Assembly (NCBI GenBank): GCA_001443365.1
Contig: LDXL01000009.1
Coordinates: forward strand, 1 to 39,840
DNA: 39,840 nucleotides
Origin: Thaumarchaeota archaeon CSP1-1
GTDB taxonomy: Archaea > Thermoproteota > Nitrososphaeria > Nitrososphaerales > Nitrosopumilaceae
Reading direction: 5' to 3'
Part shown: one piece after another, positions 16,429 to 24,658 of the stretch
Position numbering within the stretch: the first letter of the stretch is position 1
How the letters are laid out: each line of letters begins with the position of its first letter
The notes under the pieces: generated by a model
The model's database searches: none
Told to the model about the DNA's origin: nothing
The model's input: only the letters and a program-made list of their open reading frames with translations
Made by a program: the position numbers and the translations under genes

Positions 16429-16992
16429 ATGAAGAATCAAATTCTTATTTTATTTTCAATTTTTATGCTTTCCTTGATAATTCCTGTGTTTCCACAGGAT
16501 GAAGCACCAACAAAAAATCCAAACGAATTGATTGTGAGTAATGAGGATTTAATAGTTATTTTTTCTAGTTTTATTGTGGCTGTAATAGCAATTTTTCTTT
16601 ACTTAGCTCGTAATCAAATTCTTCGAAAAAAATTTTCTTATGATGTGGGGGATTATGAATCTAAAAAGAATAGAGATTATGAAAAATATCATTCTGATTG
16701 GACTAGTGATGAGTTTGTTGGTAAAAAGAGTGTCAATAAAGATGACGAAGAATTTAGAAAATCCATGCAAAATTCTAATTTTCCTAATTACTATAAGATC
16801 CTCGAGGTATCAAATGATGCCACTCAAGGAGAAATTAAAAATCAGTTTAGACGGTTGGTAAAGGAATGGCATCCAGATAAAAATCCTGATCCCACAACCA
16901 AAGAAAAAATGGCAGAAATTAACAAAGCGTATGAAGTTTTATCAGATAAAGAACGCCGGAAAAATTACGACAAGTATTTTGATATCTCGTAA
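16429..16992 (+). CDS. membrane-anchored J-domain (DnaJ-like) protein
   Basis: 187 residues. The N-terminal hydrophobic stretch (residues 5-22, ending PVFPQ) looks like a signal peptide or first membrane segment. A second membrane helix (about 40-60) is followed by a charged linker and a C-terminal J domain (YYKILEVSNDATQGEIKNQF) with the HPD motif at about residue 148-150, which stimulates Hsp70 ATPase. There is no G/F or zinc-finger region, so it is not a full DnaJ; it probably recruits DnaK to the membrane. The frame opens at GTG 16402, but ATG 16429 gives the best signal-like start. Confidence 0.85.
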   Translation: MKNQILILFSIFMLSLIIPVFPQDEAPTKNPNELIVSNEDLIVIFSSFIVAVIAIFLYLARNQILRKKFSYDVGDYESKKNRDYEKYHSDWTSDEFVGKKSVNKDDEEFRKSMQNSNFPNYYKILEVSNDATQGEIKNQFRRLVKEWHPDKNPDPTTKEKMAEINKAYEVLSDKERRKNYDKYFDIS

Positions 16993-17003
16993 ATTCAAAG
17001 GGA

Positions 17004-17408
17004 TTATCCAATTTTTAATCTAATAATTGTCATATTTAATTCAATGTGAGATGAACTTTGCATGCTATTTGTTAGATTTACAAAAAATGTTACTTTTTTT
17101 ATTGAATCTTTAATTGGCACATTTGTAGTAATTTCAAGTTCTTGAAATTCAGGGTTTGGCCCCAACATACTCTTTGATAATAATTCTGCTATAGAGAGAT
17201 CATCTACAACGGCTTTAATTTTGAAAGCAAAGGTATCGGAAAAATAGATACCCCCTCTGTTTGTAGGTCTATTTACTGGAGTAGAAGATTTGGTAATTGC
17301 TACACTATCCAGCGAATAAGTGACTTTTCCTAGATGAAGTATGTAATCTAATTTATGAGATTTTTGAACTTCAATAATTTCAACTAGAATTTTTTCATCT
17401 AAAGACAA
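17004..17408 (-). CDS. conserved hypothetical beta-rich protein
   Basis: A 134-residue soluble protein, largely beta by pattern (ILVEIIEVQKSHKLDYILHL, FAFKIKAVVDDLSI, KKVTFFVNLTN, HIELNMTIIRLKIG). It has no cysteines and no signal peptide. I do not recognise it; the fold could be a small beta-sandwich or PilZ-like barrel, but no motif proves that. The start seems to be TTG at 17408. It converges with the J-domain gene, with 11 bases between the stops. Confidence 0.6.
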   Translation of the reverse strand: MSLDEKILVEIIEVQKSHKLDYILHLGKVTYSLDSVAITKSSTPVNRPTNRGGIYFSDTFAFKIKAVVDDLSIAELLSKSMLGPNPEFQELEITTNVPIKDSIKKVTFFVNLTNSMQSSSHIELNMTIIRLKIG

Positions 17409-17505
17409 AGTGTAAATGATTTCATTTCAGATGTATAAATAGAATATACACCACGTGCTGTTCAATCTAGTGAAGCTATCTCTCAAATCGTAGATTTTAA
17501 GATTA

Positions 17506-18159
17506 ATGTTAATGAAAAATAAGAATTTTCTAGAAGGGTTTATTGTATTTTCTGTGATGACTGGGGTGTTATTACCAGTTAGACTTTTTTTTGTAACGCA
17601 TATTTCCACTGATTGGTTTGGATCATTTGGCATAATTTCTGCCATTTCGGTTTTAATGATAATTCTAACCAAAAAAGGAAAACTTGGACGATTTGGAAAA
17701 ATGTTCGAGCGTCAAATGAATAAGTTACAAAAAGGAAAGCGGGCTAAAATAATTTATGGACAATCCATAATTTTTCTGCTAATTTTAGGAGGAACTATTT
17801 TTGCAATAGAACAAGGAAATTCAGTCTATGTAGATTTGAAAAACCAACTATTGGAAGAACATGAAGAATTTGCAAATCCAGAAGAAATTCTCAAAAAAAC
17901 AGATGAGTTACAATTTCAAGATTGGATATATGGAATTGTTGGTATGTTTTTAGCAATATTCTTTGCATTTCCACAATTGTCTGCAGTTCTTGCTGTTCTA
18001 AATGATAGTCTTGATGGATGGATCCTACATTTTTACACAGTGGCATTTGTTGAATATTTAGAATTATTTGGTATTTTGATATTTTTCAGGATTTCTCTTT
18101 CAAAAAAAAATTCACTACAACCATCAATTGATAAAAAGCCTGAGAGTGAAATTGTATAA
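17506..18159 (+). CDS. four-span membrane protein (paralogue A)
   Basis: 217 residues with hydrophobic segments around 12-30, 40-56, 84-102, 140-162 and 175-195. It is a clear paralogue of the gene at 34298: both contain (L/F)PVR(L/I)FF, WxGSxGxxSAxxV, GxFGxxFExQM and a C-terminal SDGW or DGWxxHxxxVxxVExxELxGxLxFFR stretch. The acidic loop around 110-135 differs between copies. The family is not recognised; conserved H, E and D residues in the C-terminal membrane region might be functional. The start is ATG at 17506, or 17512. Confidence 0.7.
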   Translation: MLMKNKNFLEGFIVFSVMTGVLLPVRLFFVTHISTDWFGSFGIISAISVLMIILTKKGKLGRFGKMFERQMNKLQKGKRAKIIYGQSIIFLLILGGTIFAIEQGNSVYVDLKNQLLEEHEEFANPEEILKKTDELQFQDWIYGIVGMFLAIFFAFPQLSAVLAVLNDSLDGWILHFYTVAFVEYLELFGILIFFRISLSKKNSLQPSIDKKPESEIV

Positions 18160-18264
18160 AATATTAGGGAATAATTTACTGCCAGATTTCAAGTTGGGAA
18201 ATATTGCATCTCAAACCTAAGTGATAATCTAAAATTAGATTGAAAACCTCATAATAACACACAC

Positions 18265-18273
18265 CTTTAAAAA
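18265..18273 (+). promoter_or_regulatory. TATA-like box for the HD-GNAT gene
   Basis: CTTTAAAAA is centred about 27 bases upstream of the GTG at 18296, the usual archaeal distance, suggesting a leaderless transcript. Confidence 0.4.
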
Positions 18274-18295
18274 CCAGAAATCAGATTAATATTTA

Positions 18296-19624
18296 GTGCA
18301 ACTTGTTTCAGACACACAAACACTTAGAGATGAAATTAACAACTTAGCAGTCCTAATGGGTTTGGATAAACCGTGCTACTCTGAAATGCTGGATTTTACA
18401 ATTGACTTGTTTGAAACACAAGGACTTGGAATTGATTATTATGGTTATCACAATATAGAGCATGAATTAGAGGTAACCTACATCACTCTAGTTGCTGCAA
18501 ACTGGAAAAGTAGTCTCAATCCCATAAATCAAGAAGACCTCAAGTATCTTTACACAGCAGCACTTTTTCATGATTTTGATCCTGATAAGAGCGTAGACAA
18601 ACCTCATGAAGAAAGTGTATTAAAATTTCTCTCTGAGAGTGAGACATTAAAAAAATTTCTTATTGATGCAGAGATTGATCTCAACATAATAAAAGCTCTG
18701 ATATTAAGAACTACATTTCCATGGAAGGGAAATTTAAAAGAAAATGCTGAGAAAGAAATAAAAAAATGTTTTGAGAATTGTGAAATTATAAAAAATAATC
18801 CAGAAAAGCAAGATCATTATATGAGATTAGGTTGGTTTTTGTCAGTAGTTGATAGAATAAGTGGATATGCATTGGGCGATTTTGCTAAAGGAATGGAAAT
18901 GGCAAAAAAGAATGCTCATGCGCTTGCATGGCATCCATCACTCATATTTCAAAGATCGGTTGCGTATTTTGAAGATCTTCTAAATAATGAATCTGAAATG
19001 TGTGAGCGCGTACTTATTTCTATTCCAAAACATATGAGAAAAAACTTTATGCATAATGTTCTGTCATTTTTGAAACTTCGTCAACAAGAAATTCAAATTC
19101 ATGCAGATTTTGTGTATGAAAATCTAAAAATTGTTCCAACAATAGAGCAGAACATAACTAGAACACAAGATGACTTTGTAAAAACTCTCCGTAAAATTTA
19201 TGACGAATTACCAAAACCATTACAAATGACCAGAGATAATTTTGAAGAATCAGTTAAAAATCCTAATACAATCATTAGTACCATAAGATTAACTGACACA
19301 GGCGGGCCAATAATTGGATTTGCTAAAGGAGGTCCTCTTGAAAATTATGAAATTTTACACCAAAAAGTAAATGACGAAAACTTTGGTGCTAAAAATACAA
19401 TATTTTTAGAACCACTTGCAATCAAGATGGGTTATTGGGGACATCATGGAGGAAGTGAACTGCGCCATTTGTTTACAATGCAGGCACATTCAAAAAGATA
19501 CAAGTATCAGACGAGTTTTGCTCTCCGAGATGTGATTTCTAAACGTGCAAAAACTCACGAAGAAGCAAAATTTGTTACTCAGTTTGACCCAGAACGATGG
19601 GATTACTACAGAATAGAGCTATAA
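18296..19624 (+). CDS. HD-domain phosphohydrolase fused to a GNAT-like acyltransferase
   Basis: 442 residues. The N-terminal half is an HD/PDEase-type domain: H52 and H56 in YHNIEHELEV, the HD pair H92-D93 in ALFHDFD, H104, and D186 in VVDRISG as the likely metal ligands. The C-terminal half (about 320-442) resembles a GNAT acetyltransferase: IIGFAKGGPLENY, NTIFLEPLAIKMGYWG, then GGSELRHLF and a final YKYQTSFALRDVI. The combination is unusual: a metal-dependent phosphohydrolase, possibly for cyclic nucleotides, linked to an acyl transfer domain. The start is GTG at 18296. The substrate is unknown; the GNAT assignment is less certain than the HD part. Confidence 0.75.
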   Translation: MQLVSDTQTLRDEINNLAVLMGLDKPCYSEMLDFTIDLFETQGLGIDYYGYHNIEHELEVTYITLVAANWKSSLNPINQEDLKYLYTAALFHDFDPDKSVDKPHEESVLKFLSESETLKKFLIDAEIDLNIIKALILRTTFPWKGNLKENAEKEIKKCFENCEIIKNNPEKQDHYMRLGWFLSVVDRISGYALGDFAKGMEMAKKNAHALAWHPSLIFQRSVAYFEDLLNNESEMCERVLISIPKHMRKNFMHNVLSFLKLRQQEIQIHADFVYENLKIVPTIEQNITRTQDDFVKTLRKIYDELPKPLQMTRDNFEESVKNPNTIISTIRLTDTGGPIIGFAKGGPLENYEILHQKVNDENFGAKNTIFLEPLAIKMGYWGHHGGSELRHLFTMQAHSKRYKYQTSFALRDVISKRAKTHEEAKFVTQFDPERWDYYRIEL

Positions 19625-19672
19625 TGCCTAGTCCAAGAAAATTATTCAATTACAGATAAGGTCAGGAAGAAA

Positions 19673-19930
19673 TTAGGAGATCCCAGTATTACTTCCAAAA
19701 TCATTTTGTACTATATCAAGTGCCTCTTCTATGTCTTGGCGGGTATCATTTTTGGCTTCTTTTATAATGTTAGGGGTTTGACATCCAACGGCAATAATTT
19801 TATATTTTTTGAGAACGCTTACGATAAAAAATGATCTTTGTTCTCCAGTTTTGAATTCTTTATTTGTATTTATGATTTCATCTATAGTTTTAGTTTTTAG
19901 CGTTATAAAGAATCGCTGTTTCTCTATCAT
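19673..19930 (-). CDS. small hypothetical protein
   Basis: 85 residues, with a beta strand (QRFFITLKTKTIDEI), a charged helix, a second strand pair (RSFFIVSVLKKYKIIAVG) and a C-terminal acidic helix (DTRQDIEEALDIVQNDF). The pattern suggests a compact alpha/beta domain. The ATG at 19930 is clear. It converges with the HD-GNAT gene. I do not recognise the family. Confidence 0.6.
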   Translation of the reverse strand: MIEKQRFFITLKTKTIDEIINTNKEFKTGEQRSFFIVSVLKKYKIIAVGCQTPNIIKEAKNDTRQDIEEALDIVQNDFGSNTGIS

Positions 19931-20418
19931 TTACCATCTCCTTAATTACATTAGCTGGAATTATGATGTACTAATTCTCTTTAATCACAGGCCTAGGGAC
20001 AAAAAAGATAGTTAACAGATCTAGTTGATTGAATAAGATTGGACCCCAAAACTGCATACGGCAGATAAAAGGCCTAATCGAAATGTTTTTGAAAGTAGTA
20101 AAACTAATCGTTAAATTTTTCTTAGTTCTTTTGTATGTTTGTAAATATTTTCATGTTAAAGTTTTGAACATTTTTCATCTAATAAAATAACCCTATATTT
20201 TTGATTATTTTTGCTAAAGAATGATCTTCGTTTCCTATTTTTAGTTTATAATAAAGTTGTCGAAGGATTTGTCATTAAAATTTCTGAAAATCAGGAAAAA
20301 TCAGATTTTTTGTTCCAAAGTTTGCGTTTTCATACAAAAAAAATTAGATCGATACTACCCTGTGGTTAAATAATTTTTACAGCATGTCGCTAATATCACC
20401 TCACACCTGATTGATACC
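19931..20418. other. 488-base gap, possible decayed gene
   Basis: No intact gene is seen here. On the minus strand between about 20150 and 20270 there is a protein-like stretch (QILRQLYYKLKIGNEDHSLA, then KIIKNIGLFY before a stop) that lacks a start, with in-frame stops upstream. A short ATG frame (MKTQTLEQKI) lies further upstream in another register. This may be the remains of a small gene, or chance. The rest is AT-rich with no strong hairpin. Confidence 0.25.
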
Positions 20419-20562
20419 ATGACAACTGGATACTGTGTCAAATGCAGAAGTAAAAGAGAAATGCAAAAAACTCAGGCAGTAACCCTGAAAAACGGCAAAC
20501 CTGCCACTAAAGGTCAATGTCCTACCTGCAACACAAAGATGTTTAGAATTGGTAAAGCCTAA
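20419..20562 (+). CDS. DUF5679-type zinc-ribbon protein, 47 residues
   Basis: The frame from the ATG at 20419 gives MTTGYCVKCRSKREMQKTQA, then VTLKNGKPATKGQCPTCNTK and a short basic end. Two CxxC knuckles enclose a beta-hairpin with an NGKPAT turn, as in the DUF5679 zinc ribbons that are widespread in archaea. It is probably a nucleic-acid-associated micro-protein; the function is not known. Confidence 0.75.
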   Translation: MTTGYCVKCRSKREMQKTQAVTLKNGKPATKGQCPTCNTKMFRIGKA

Positions 20563-20601
20563 GGGCTTACCTTCACTTTTTTAATTTATCAAATTTAGGG
20601 G

Positions 20602-20853
20602 TCAGTATTTCCATTCTTTAGAATTTTCGTTCCATAGTGCTCTAAATGGTTTTGGGTCTTTTCCTATCTCCTCGGTGATTCTGTTTTGAATGGCAAAAAA
20701 CATGTTTTCCATAGCATCGACCCCACCATCCAAATAGAGGTCTTTACCGATTTCCGAAATCCGACTTTTTTTACCCTTAACTTCGTCAGAATCTGGATTT
20801 TGGAGACAAAATGTTATCAGGTCAATCATTTCTTCTTCAAGCATTGCGTCCAT
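20602..20853 (-). CDS. small acidic helical protein
   Basis: An 83-residue acidic protein beginning MDAMLEEEMIDLITFCLQNP, with a second helix containing AMENMFFAIQNRITEE and a tail KPFRALWNENSKEWKY. It is cytoplasmic. It lies 40 bases downstream of the convergent DUF5679 gene and 43 bases downstream of the start-proximal side of nothing else; the SNF2 gene ends at 20897 on the same strand, so both may share a transcript. The family is not recognised. Confidence 0.6.
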   Translation of the reverse strand: MDAMLEEEMIDLITFCLQNPDSDEVKGKKSRISEIGKDLYLDGGVDAMENMFFAIQNRITEEIGKDPKPFRALWNENSKEWKY

Positions 20854-20896
20854 AATTTGATATGTTCTAGAATGAGATAAAAAGATTCAAAAAAAT

Positions 20897-22660
20897 CTAG
20901 TTTGTAACAATTTGTTGGGCAGAATTTAATTTATCTTGAATTTGAGCAAGTATCAATTCTGCCTTTTCCTTATTCTCAAAAGATTCACTGACCGTGTCCA
21001 TTACAGAGTCTATTTCATAACTCTTATCAACTAAGATTTTTGCAACATGATCATCTAAAGTTCCATTACCTATCAAATAGTAAGCAAAGACAGTATTTTT
21101 TTGTCCCATTCTGTGTAGCCTGTCTTCTGCTTGTCTATGGATGGCAGGACTCCAATCTAATTCAGCAAAGATGACATATTTTGCACGTGTTAAATTAATT
21201 CCAACATTTCCAGCTCTTAATCCAGCAATCATTAGTTTAGTTTTCCCTTCCTGAAACATGTCGATTTGAAGTTGTCTGAGATTATCGGATTGACCTCCAA
21301 TTATAGAAGCTGGATTATATTCACTTAGACTTTTGTGTAATAAATCATGAATCGCTCTATGATGACAAAAAACAACTACACTTTCATCAATTTCCATAAT
21401 ATTTTTTACAAAATTAATTACATGTGGAAGCTTTGCCACACCTGCAGCTTGTCTCTCACTTTGTATTGCCCTGTGATATGAAGCTGATTTGTCAAATTCG
21501 GTTTCAGCTTGTTTTTGTTCTTCTTCTAATTTTTTCCAAATTTTGTCTAACTCTTTATTATAATAAGTTGAGTCAGAATCTATAACCTCTTTATAGCGTA
21601 CTTTGTCTTTAAGCTCCTTTAGGACATCAGATTTTTTTCGTCTGAGCATTACGTGATTACATAATTCAGATCGTAGAGATTCACGTTTATTCTCTAAAAC
21701 AATTGCTTTTCCCTTATCATTTACATAACAAAAATATTCACAAAATTCTTTAAAACTTCCTAGCAATCCGGGTCGTAAGATATCAACAATTGGCCATATT
21801 TCAGAACCACGATTATAAATTGGAGTACCAGAAAGACCAATTCTATATTTTACAGAGTCTAAGGCTGCAAGTTTTTTTACTGCAGCATATTTTTTAGTAG
21901 ATTTTGAGCGGAGATTTTGAACTTCATCACAGATAATTGATCTGATGTTTAATTGGGATAAATCTGCTAGTCGTTTTTCTAACAATTCATAATTTATTAT
22001 ATAAAAATCAAATTTACCAATTTCTTGGGATTTGCCTTTTCTAATTACAGTTGATGAAGGAACTTCTCTTCCCATCAATCGTCCATTTCTGCTCTTTTTT
22101 TTCATAAAATTACCAATTTCTCTTTGCCAGTTCCTTAGTGTAACCAATGGAGCAATCACAAGAGCTGGCAGGGCCTGTTTTTCTGTTGCAAGATAAGCCA
22201 ATGTTTGAACTGTTTTTCCCAAGCCCATCTCATCAGCTAGCAATGCGTTTCCAGATGATTTTAAAAGAAAATCAAGACCTTCTTTTTGAAAATTATATAA
22301 TTTTCCCCGAAATTGCTTACTAGGAGTAGCTTTGCTAAGCTTTTCTATTTTTTTTAATTTAATTTGCGGTGTAGAAGATTTTGAAATTTTTCTATGCCAT
22401 GTGGATTTTGAAAGAATTTCCATTGGATATCTTTCCAGAATCCACTGGATTTGTTGGACATTTTGATGACTGTCTGGAATAATTGCCTCGTTTGGGCCTT
22501 CGCCATACCATGATTGAGGGATAAGTCTCGAAACCATTGTGACGGCACGAGTTCCAGTTACCTTCCAGCTCCAGGTTCTAGAATATTTATCTAATACATA
22601 TTCTAAAGTTCCAAAATTTTTTACTTTACTTAGATCTACTGGCTCGGTAATTACTTTCAA
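20897..22660 (-). CDS. SNF2-family DNA-dependent ATPase/helicase
   Basis: 587 residues. The Walker A motif is DEMGLGKT (residues 143-150), motif II is DEVQ (245-248, where many relatives have DEAH), motif III is LSGTP, and the second RecA lobe ends with motif VI RQAEDRLHRMGQ (509-520). The single Q-type domain follows a 120-residue N-terminal region of unknown function, and there is no RING or chromodomain. The overall shape recalls SMARCAL1- or RapA-like enzymes that translocate on DNA and remodel protein-DNA or RNA polymerase complexes. The start is TTG at 22660, with no ATG nearby. An acidic small gene follows it. Confidence 0.88.
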   Translation of the reverse strand: MKVITEPVDLSKVKNFGTLEYVLDKYSRTWSWKVTGTRAVTMVSRLIPQSWYGEGPNEAIIPDSHQNVQQIQWILERYPMEILSKSTWHRKISKSSTPQIKLKKIEKLSKATPSKQFRGKLYNFQKEGLDFLLKSSGNALLADEMGLGKTVQTLAYLATEKQALPALVIAPLVTLRNWQREIGNFMKKKSRNGRLMGREVPSSTVIRKGKSQEIGKFDFYIINYELLEKRLADLSQLNIRSIICDEVQNLRSKSTKKYAAVKKLAALDSVKYRIGLSGTPIYNRGSEIWPIVDILRPGLLGSFKEFCEYFCYVNDKGKAIVLENKRESLRSELCNHVMLRRKKSDVLKELKDKVRYKEVIDSDSTYYNKELDKIWKKLEEEQKQAETEFDKSASYHRAIQSERQAAGVAKLPHVINFVKNIMEIDESVVVFCHHRAIHDLLHKSLSEYNPASIIGGQSDNLRQLQIDMFQEGKTKLMIAGLRAGNVGINLTRAKYVIFAELDWSPAIHRQAEDRLHRMGQKNTVFAYYLIGNGTLDDHVAKILVDKSYEIDSVMDTVSESFENKEKAELILAQIQDKLNSAQQIVTN

Positions 22661-22763
22661 ATCAGCCCGTAAGCTTGTTTTAGGGGAATTTAAGCGGTTC
22701 GAGTCAAATTATGAACACTTGATTTTATCCATTATATTTAGGAACGAATTTTCATTTTTTCCC

Positions 22764-22801
22764 TGAACATAGACAACATCTGTTGTTTGTTCATTTGAAC
22801 A
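22764..22801. promoter_or_regulatory. nested palindromes with TGAACA/TGTTCA half-sites
   Basis: TGAACA (22764-22769), ACAACA-TC-TGTTGT (22773-22786), TGTTCA (22788-22793) and TGAACA (22796-22801) form an outer and an inner inverted repeat plus a second palindrome, TGTTCA-TT-TGAACA. It lies between the SNF2 gene (minus, starting at 22660) and the gene at 22972 (plus). It is probably an operator region, related by its half-sites to the elements at 3952, 24659 and 35284. Confidence 0.45.
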
Positions 22802-22848
22802 GCGGTTTTTGTTAAAGCCTTTTTTCATACCTGACTATAGGCAAAGAT

Positions 22849-22922
22849 CTGAGAACTTGACTAAGCCATTCCTAATTTTTGAGTTCTCAGTGTAGGTAAA
22901 ATAGGGGGCTTTTAGCCCTCTA
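22849..22922 (+). other. two successive stem-loops before the 22972 gene
   Basis: The perfect 9-bp repeat CTGAGAACT (22849-22857) and AGTTCTCAG (22882-22890) encloses a 24-base loop. It is followed by TAGGGGGCT (22902-22910), a three-base T loop, and AGCCCTCTA (22914-22922), a 9-bp stem with one G-T pair. This may be a short RNA, an untranslated leader or a terminator pair. With the nested palindromes at 22764-22801, it fills most of the 311-base gap between the SNF2 gene and the gene at 22972. Confidence 0.4.
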
Positions 22923-22971
22923 TTCTTAATAATTTATTACTGATAGAAAAAAAGAACAGAAAGTTACAAAA

Positions 22972-23730
22972 ATGGATTCATTTATTGTTGAAGATGTAAA
23001 TGCGCTTCTCAAATTAAAAAAAGGAGATCCCAGTAGGCTTAATCATATTAAGGATTTATGTGAAGCCAACGAGATTGTTTCTCTTTCTGATCGCAAGTAC
23101 ATTGAAAGATTGGCATCACAGTACCTAAGTAAATTTGAGCAGAAAAAACCAAAAAGTCAAGACAAACCGAGATTGATTCCAATTGAAGAATCAATTTCTA
23201 CACCTAAGACTTTTGAGACAGATGCATCAAAACATCAAACTGATTTATTAAAAGAAGTACAAATTACTGAAGATGCAGATTCTAAAAAAATTCTCTCAAA
23301 ACCCTTCGATTTAAGCTCAAATAAAAAAATCATATTGGGGGCGGGGGCTATCATTTTAGCAATCATTTTGGTATATACAGTTGGTATTGCGTACGATGGC
23401 ACCCAAATCCCATATGACTCTGACACAAAGAGTGACACATTGCAAGAATTTTCCTTAGAAACTGATGAATCATCATATGAAACATCAGATATTATTTCAA
23501 TATCTGGGCAGATTTCTTCATCGTCAAGTGGAACTGTTCGATTATCAATTGAAAATGAAAATAGTAAAGTGATATGGGCAGAAAATTTGAACATAAAAAA
23601 TGATGGGAATTTTTCAACATTATTGATTGCTGGAGGAACAGGATGGGAAAATAGTGGCAAGTATACTTTGAATGCAGAACATGAGGAGTTATCAAATCAA
23701 ATTTCATTTGATTTTATTGCTAAAAAATAG
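22972..23730 (+). CDS. single-span membrane protein with module shared with coiled-coil protein
   Basis: 252 residues. The N-terminal cytoplasmic part (about 1-52) is the same module as in the coiled-coil protein at 4450-6240, with GDPSRLNHIKDLCEANEIVS followed by LSDRKYIERL. A charged linker follows, then one membrane helix (about 119-141), an acidic linker and an external beta-sandwich domain of about 85 residues containing DIISISGQISSSSSGTVRLS. The beta domain resembles those in the secreted proteins at 25961, 27251 and 35344. It probably links a cytoplasmic partner to the surface layer. The ATG at 22972 follows two stem-loops. Confidence 0.75.
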   Translation: MDSFIVEDVNALLKLKKGDPSRLNHIKDLCEANEIVSLSDRKYIERLASQYLSKFEQKKPKSQDKPRLIPIEESISTPKTFETDASKHQTDLLKEVQITEDADSKKILSKPFDLSSNKKIILGAGAIILAIILVYTVGIAYDGTQIPYDSDTKSDTLQEFSLETDESSYETSDIISISGQISSSSSGTVRLSIENENSKVIWAENLNIKNDGNFSTLLIAGGTGWENSGKYTLNAEHEELSNQISFDFIAKK

Positions 23731-23740
23731 TTTCAAAGTT

Positions 23741-24451
23741 TTATTGATTAATTTCAATTATTCCTTGTTCAATTAAAAATTTTAGCGCAGATATTAATTC
23801 ATTTTCTGTAATACTACCATCTGCATATAAAATGAAGATATTTTTTACCCAATCTGGAATGTTTTGAACGTTTTCCAATTCTGATTCAATCTCAATAGAT
23901 TCCTCAGCAGATTCTGTTTTGCCAGTCTGATCAATTTCTTCAGTTGTATCAGTATCAGATTCCTCAGATTCTGGATTTTCTATAACTAGAATATTTTGAG
24001 ATATACTGGGTTTTATTATTGAAAATGTTGTGGCACCAATCGAGTTGCCATTTTTAGAAAACACTTCAATGGTATAATCACCTTGAATAATAGTACCATT
24101 TGTGTTAATTACATCATCATCTATCAAGTAGGCAATATCAGTACCTGCCTCTCCGTTACTTTTTTCACGAATTATGATTTCTTTTTCTGTAATTATTTTA
24201 TCAGTAGGAGTTTGAACTATTCGCATATAATAGAAACCATCGCTTGGATTAAAATTTAAAATATCAACATAAGCCCGAATCAATCTGTTATCAGAATCCA
24301 AATTAATTATAGAATTTCCAACAATTGAAACGCTTATCTGTGATTCTTCTTCCCAGCTTGTCTCTTCATCTGCTTTAGCTACATAACTTGTAGGTATTAG
24401 AAAAATTATAAAAATGGAAACTAATAACCAACTTTTAATTTCTGCTGCCAA
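23741..24451 (-). CDS. secreted protein with C-terminal tryptophan module
   Basis: 236 residues. The N-terminus is a signal peptide (WLLVSIFIIFLIPTSYVAKA, cleavage near residue 27). A beta-sandwich of about 110 residues follows, then an acidic linker (SEESDTDTTEEIDQTGKTES) and a C-terminal 37-residue module starting IPDWVKNIFILYADGSITEN and ending FLIEQGIIEI. The same module occurs in the genes at 30305 and 35344, where it is repeated. The start is TTG at 24451, needed for a complete signal peptide. It converges with the membrane gene at 22972, with 10 bases between the stops. Confidence 0.75.
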   Translation of the reverse strand: MAAEIKSWLLVSIFIIFLIPTSYVAKADEETSWEEESQISVSIVGNSIINLDSDNRLIRAYVDILNFNPSDGFYYMRIVQTPTDKIITEKEIIIREKSNGEAGTDIAYLIDDDVINTNGTIIQGDYTIEVFSKNGNSIGATTFSIIKPSISQNILVIENPESEESDTDTTEEIDQTGKTESAEESIEIESELENVQNIPDWVKNIFILYADGSITENELISALKFLIEQGIIEINQ

Positions 24452-24560
24452 TATAAGACTGTTACAATTCTGATTATTAAAAACCTGTTTGCATAATAAC
24501 TACAATCATCATTAAAACTGAATATAATTTTCAAAATGTTTTTGTTGTTATAAATTGGAG

Positions 24561-24623
24561 TTGGGCCGAACGCACAGCTGCACGCCCATGAGGTATGTGT
24601 CGACACAATGCGTTCGCGCCCAA
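24561..24623. ncRNA. very stable GC-rich hairpin, candidate small RNA
   Basis: TTGGGCCGAACGCA (24561-24574) pairs with TGCGTTCGCGCCCAA (24609-24623) over 14 base pairs with one bulged base (24617). The 34-base interior contains CAGCTG and a palindrome GTGTCGACAC (24597-24606). It is far richer in G and C than its surroundings and is the only such element in the 265-base gap. A TTATAAA-like box at 24549-24555 lies just upstream on the plus strand, and A/T runs follow. It could be a small RNA, a terminator-like structure or a DNA site. Strand and identity are unproven. Confidence 0.5.
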
Positions 24624-24658
24624 AAAAATTAAAACGAAATTGGCTTTAGCATCATGTA

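Noticed and set aside
22695-22712. GGTTCGAGTC resembling a tRNA T loop
   Set aside because: The flanking bases do not form a T stem and no other tRNA parts are present.
24421-24606. A 61-codon minus-strand frame over the hairpin
   Set aside because: It overlaps the start of the secreted-protein gene and is composed of translated stem sequence, with no protein-like pattern.
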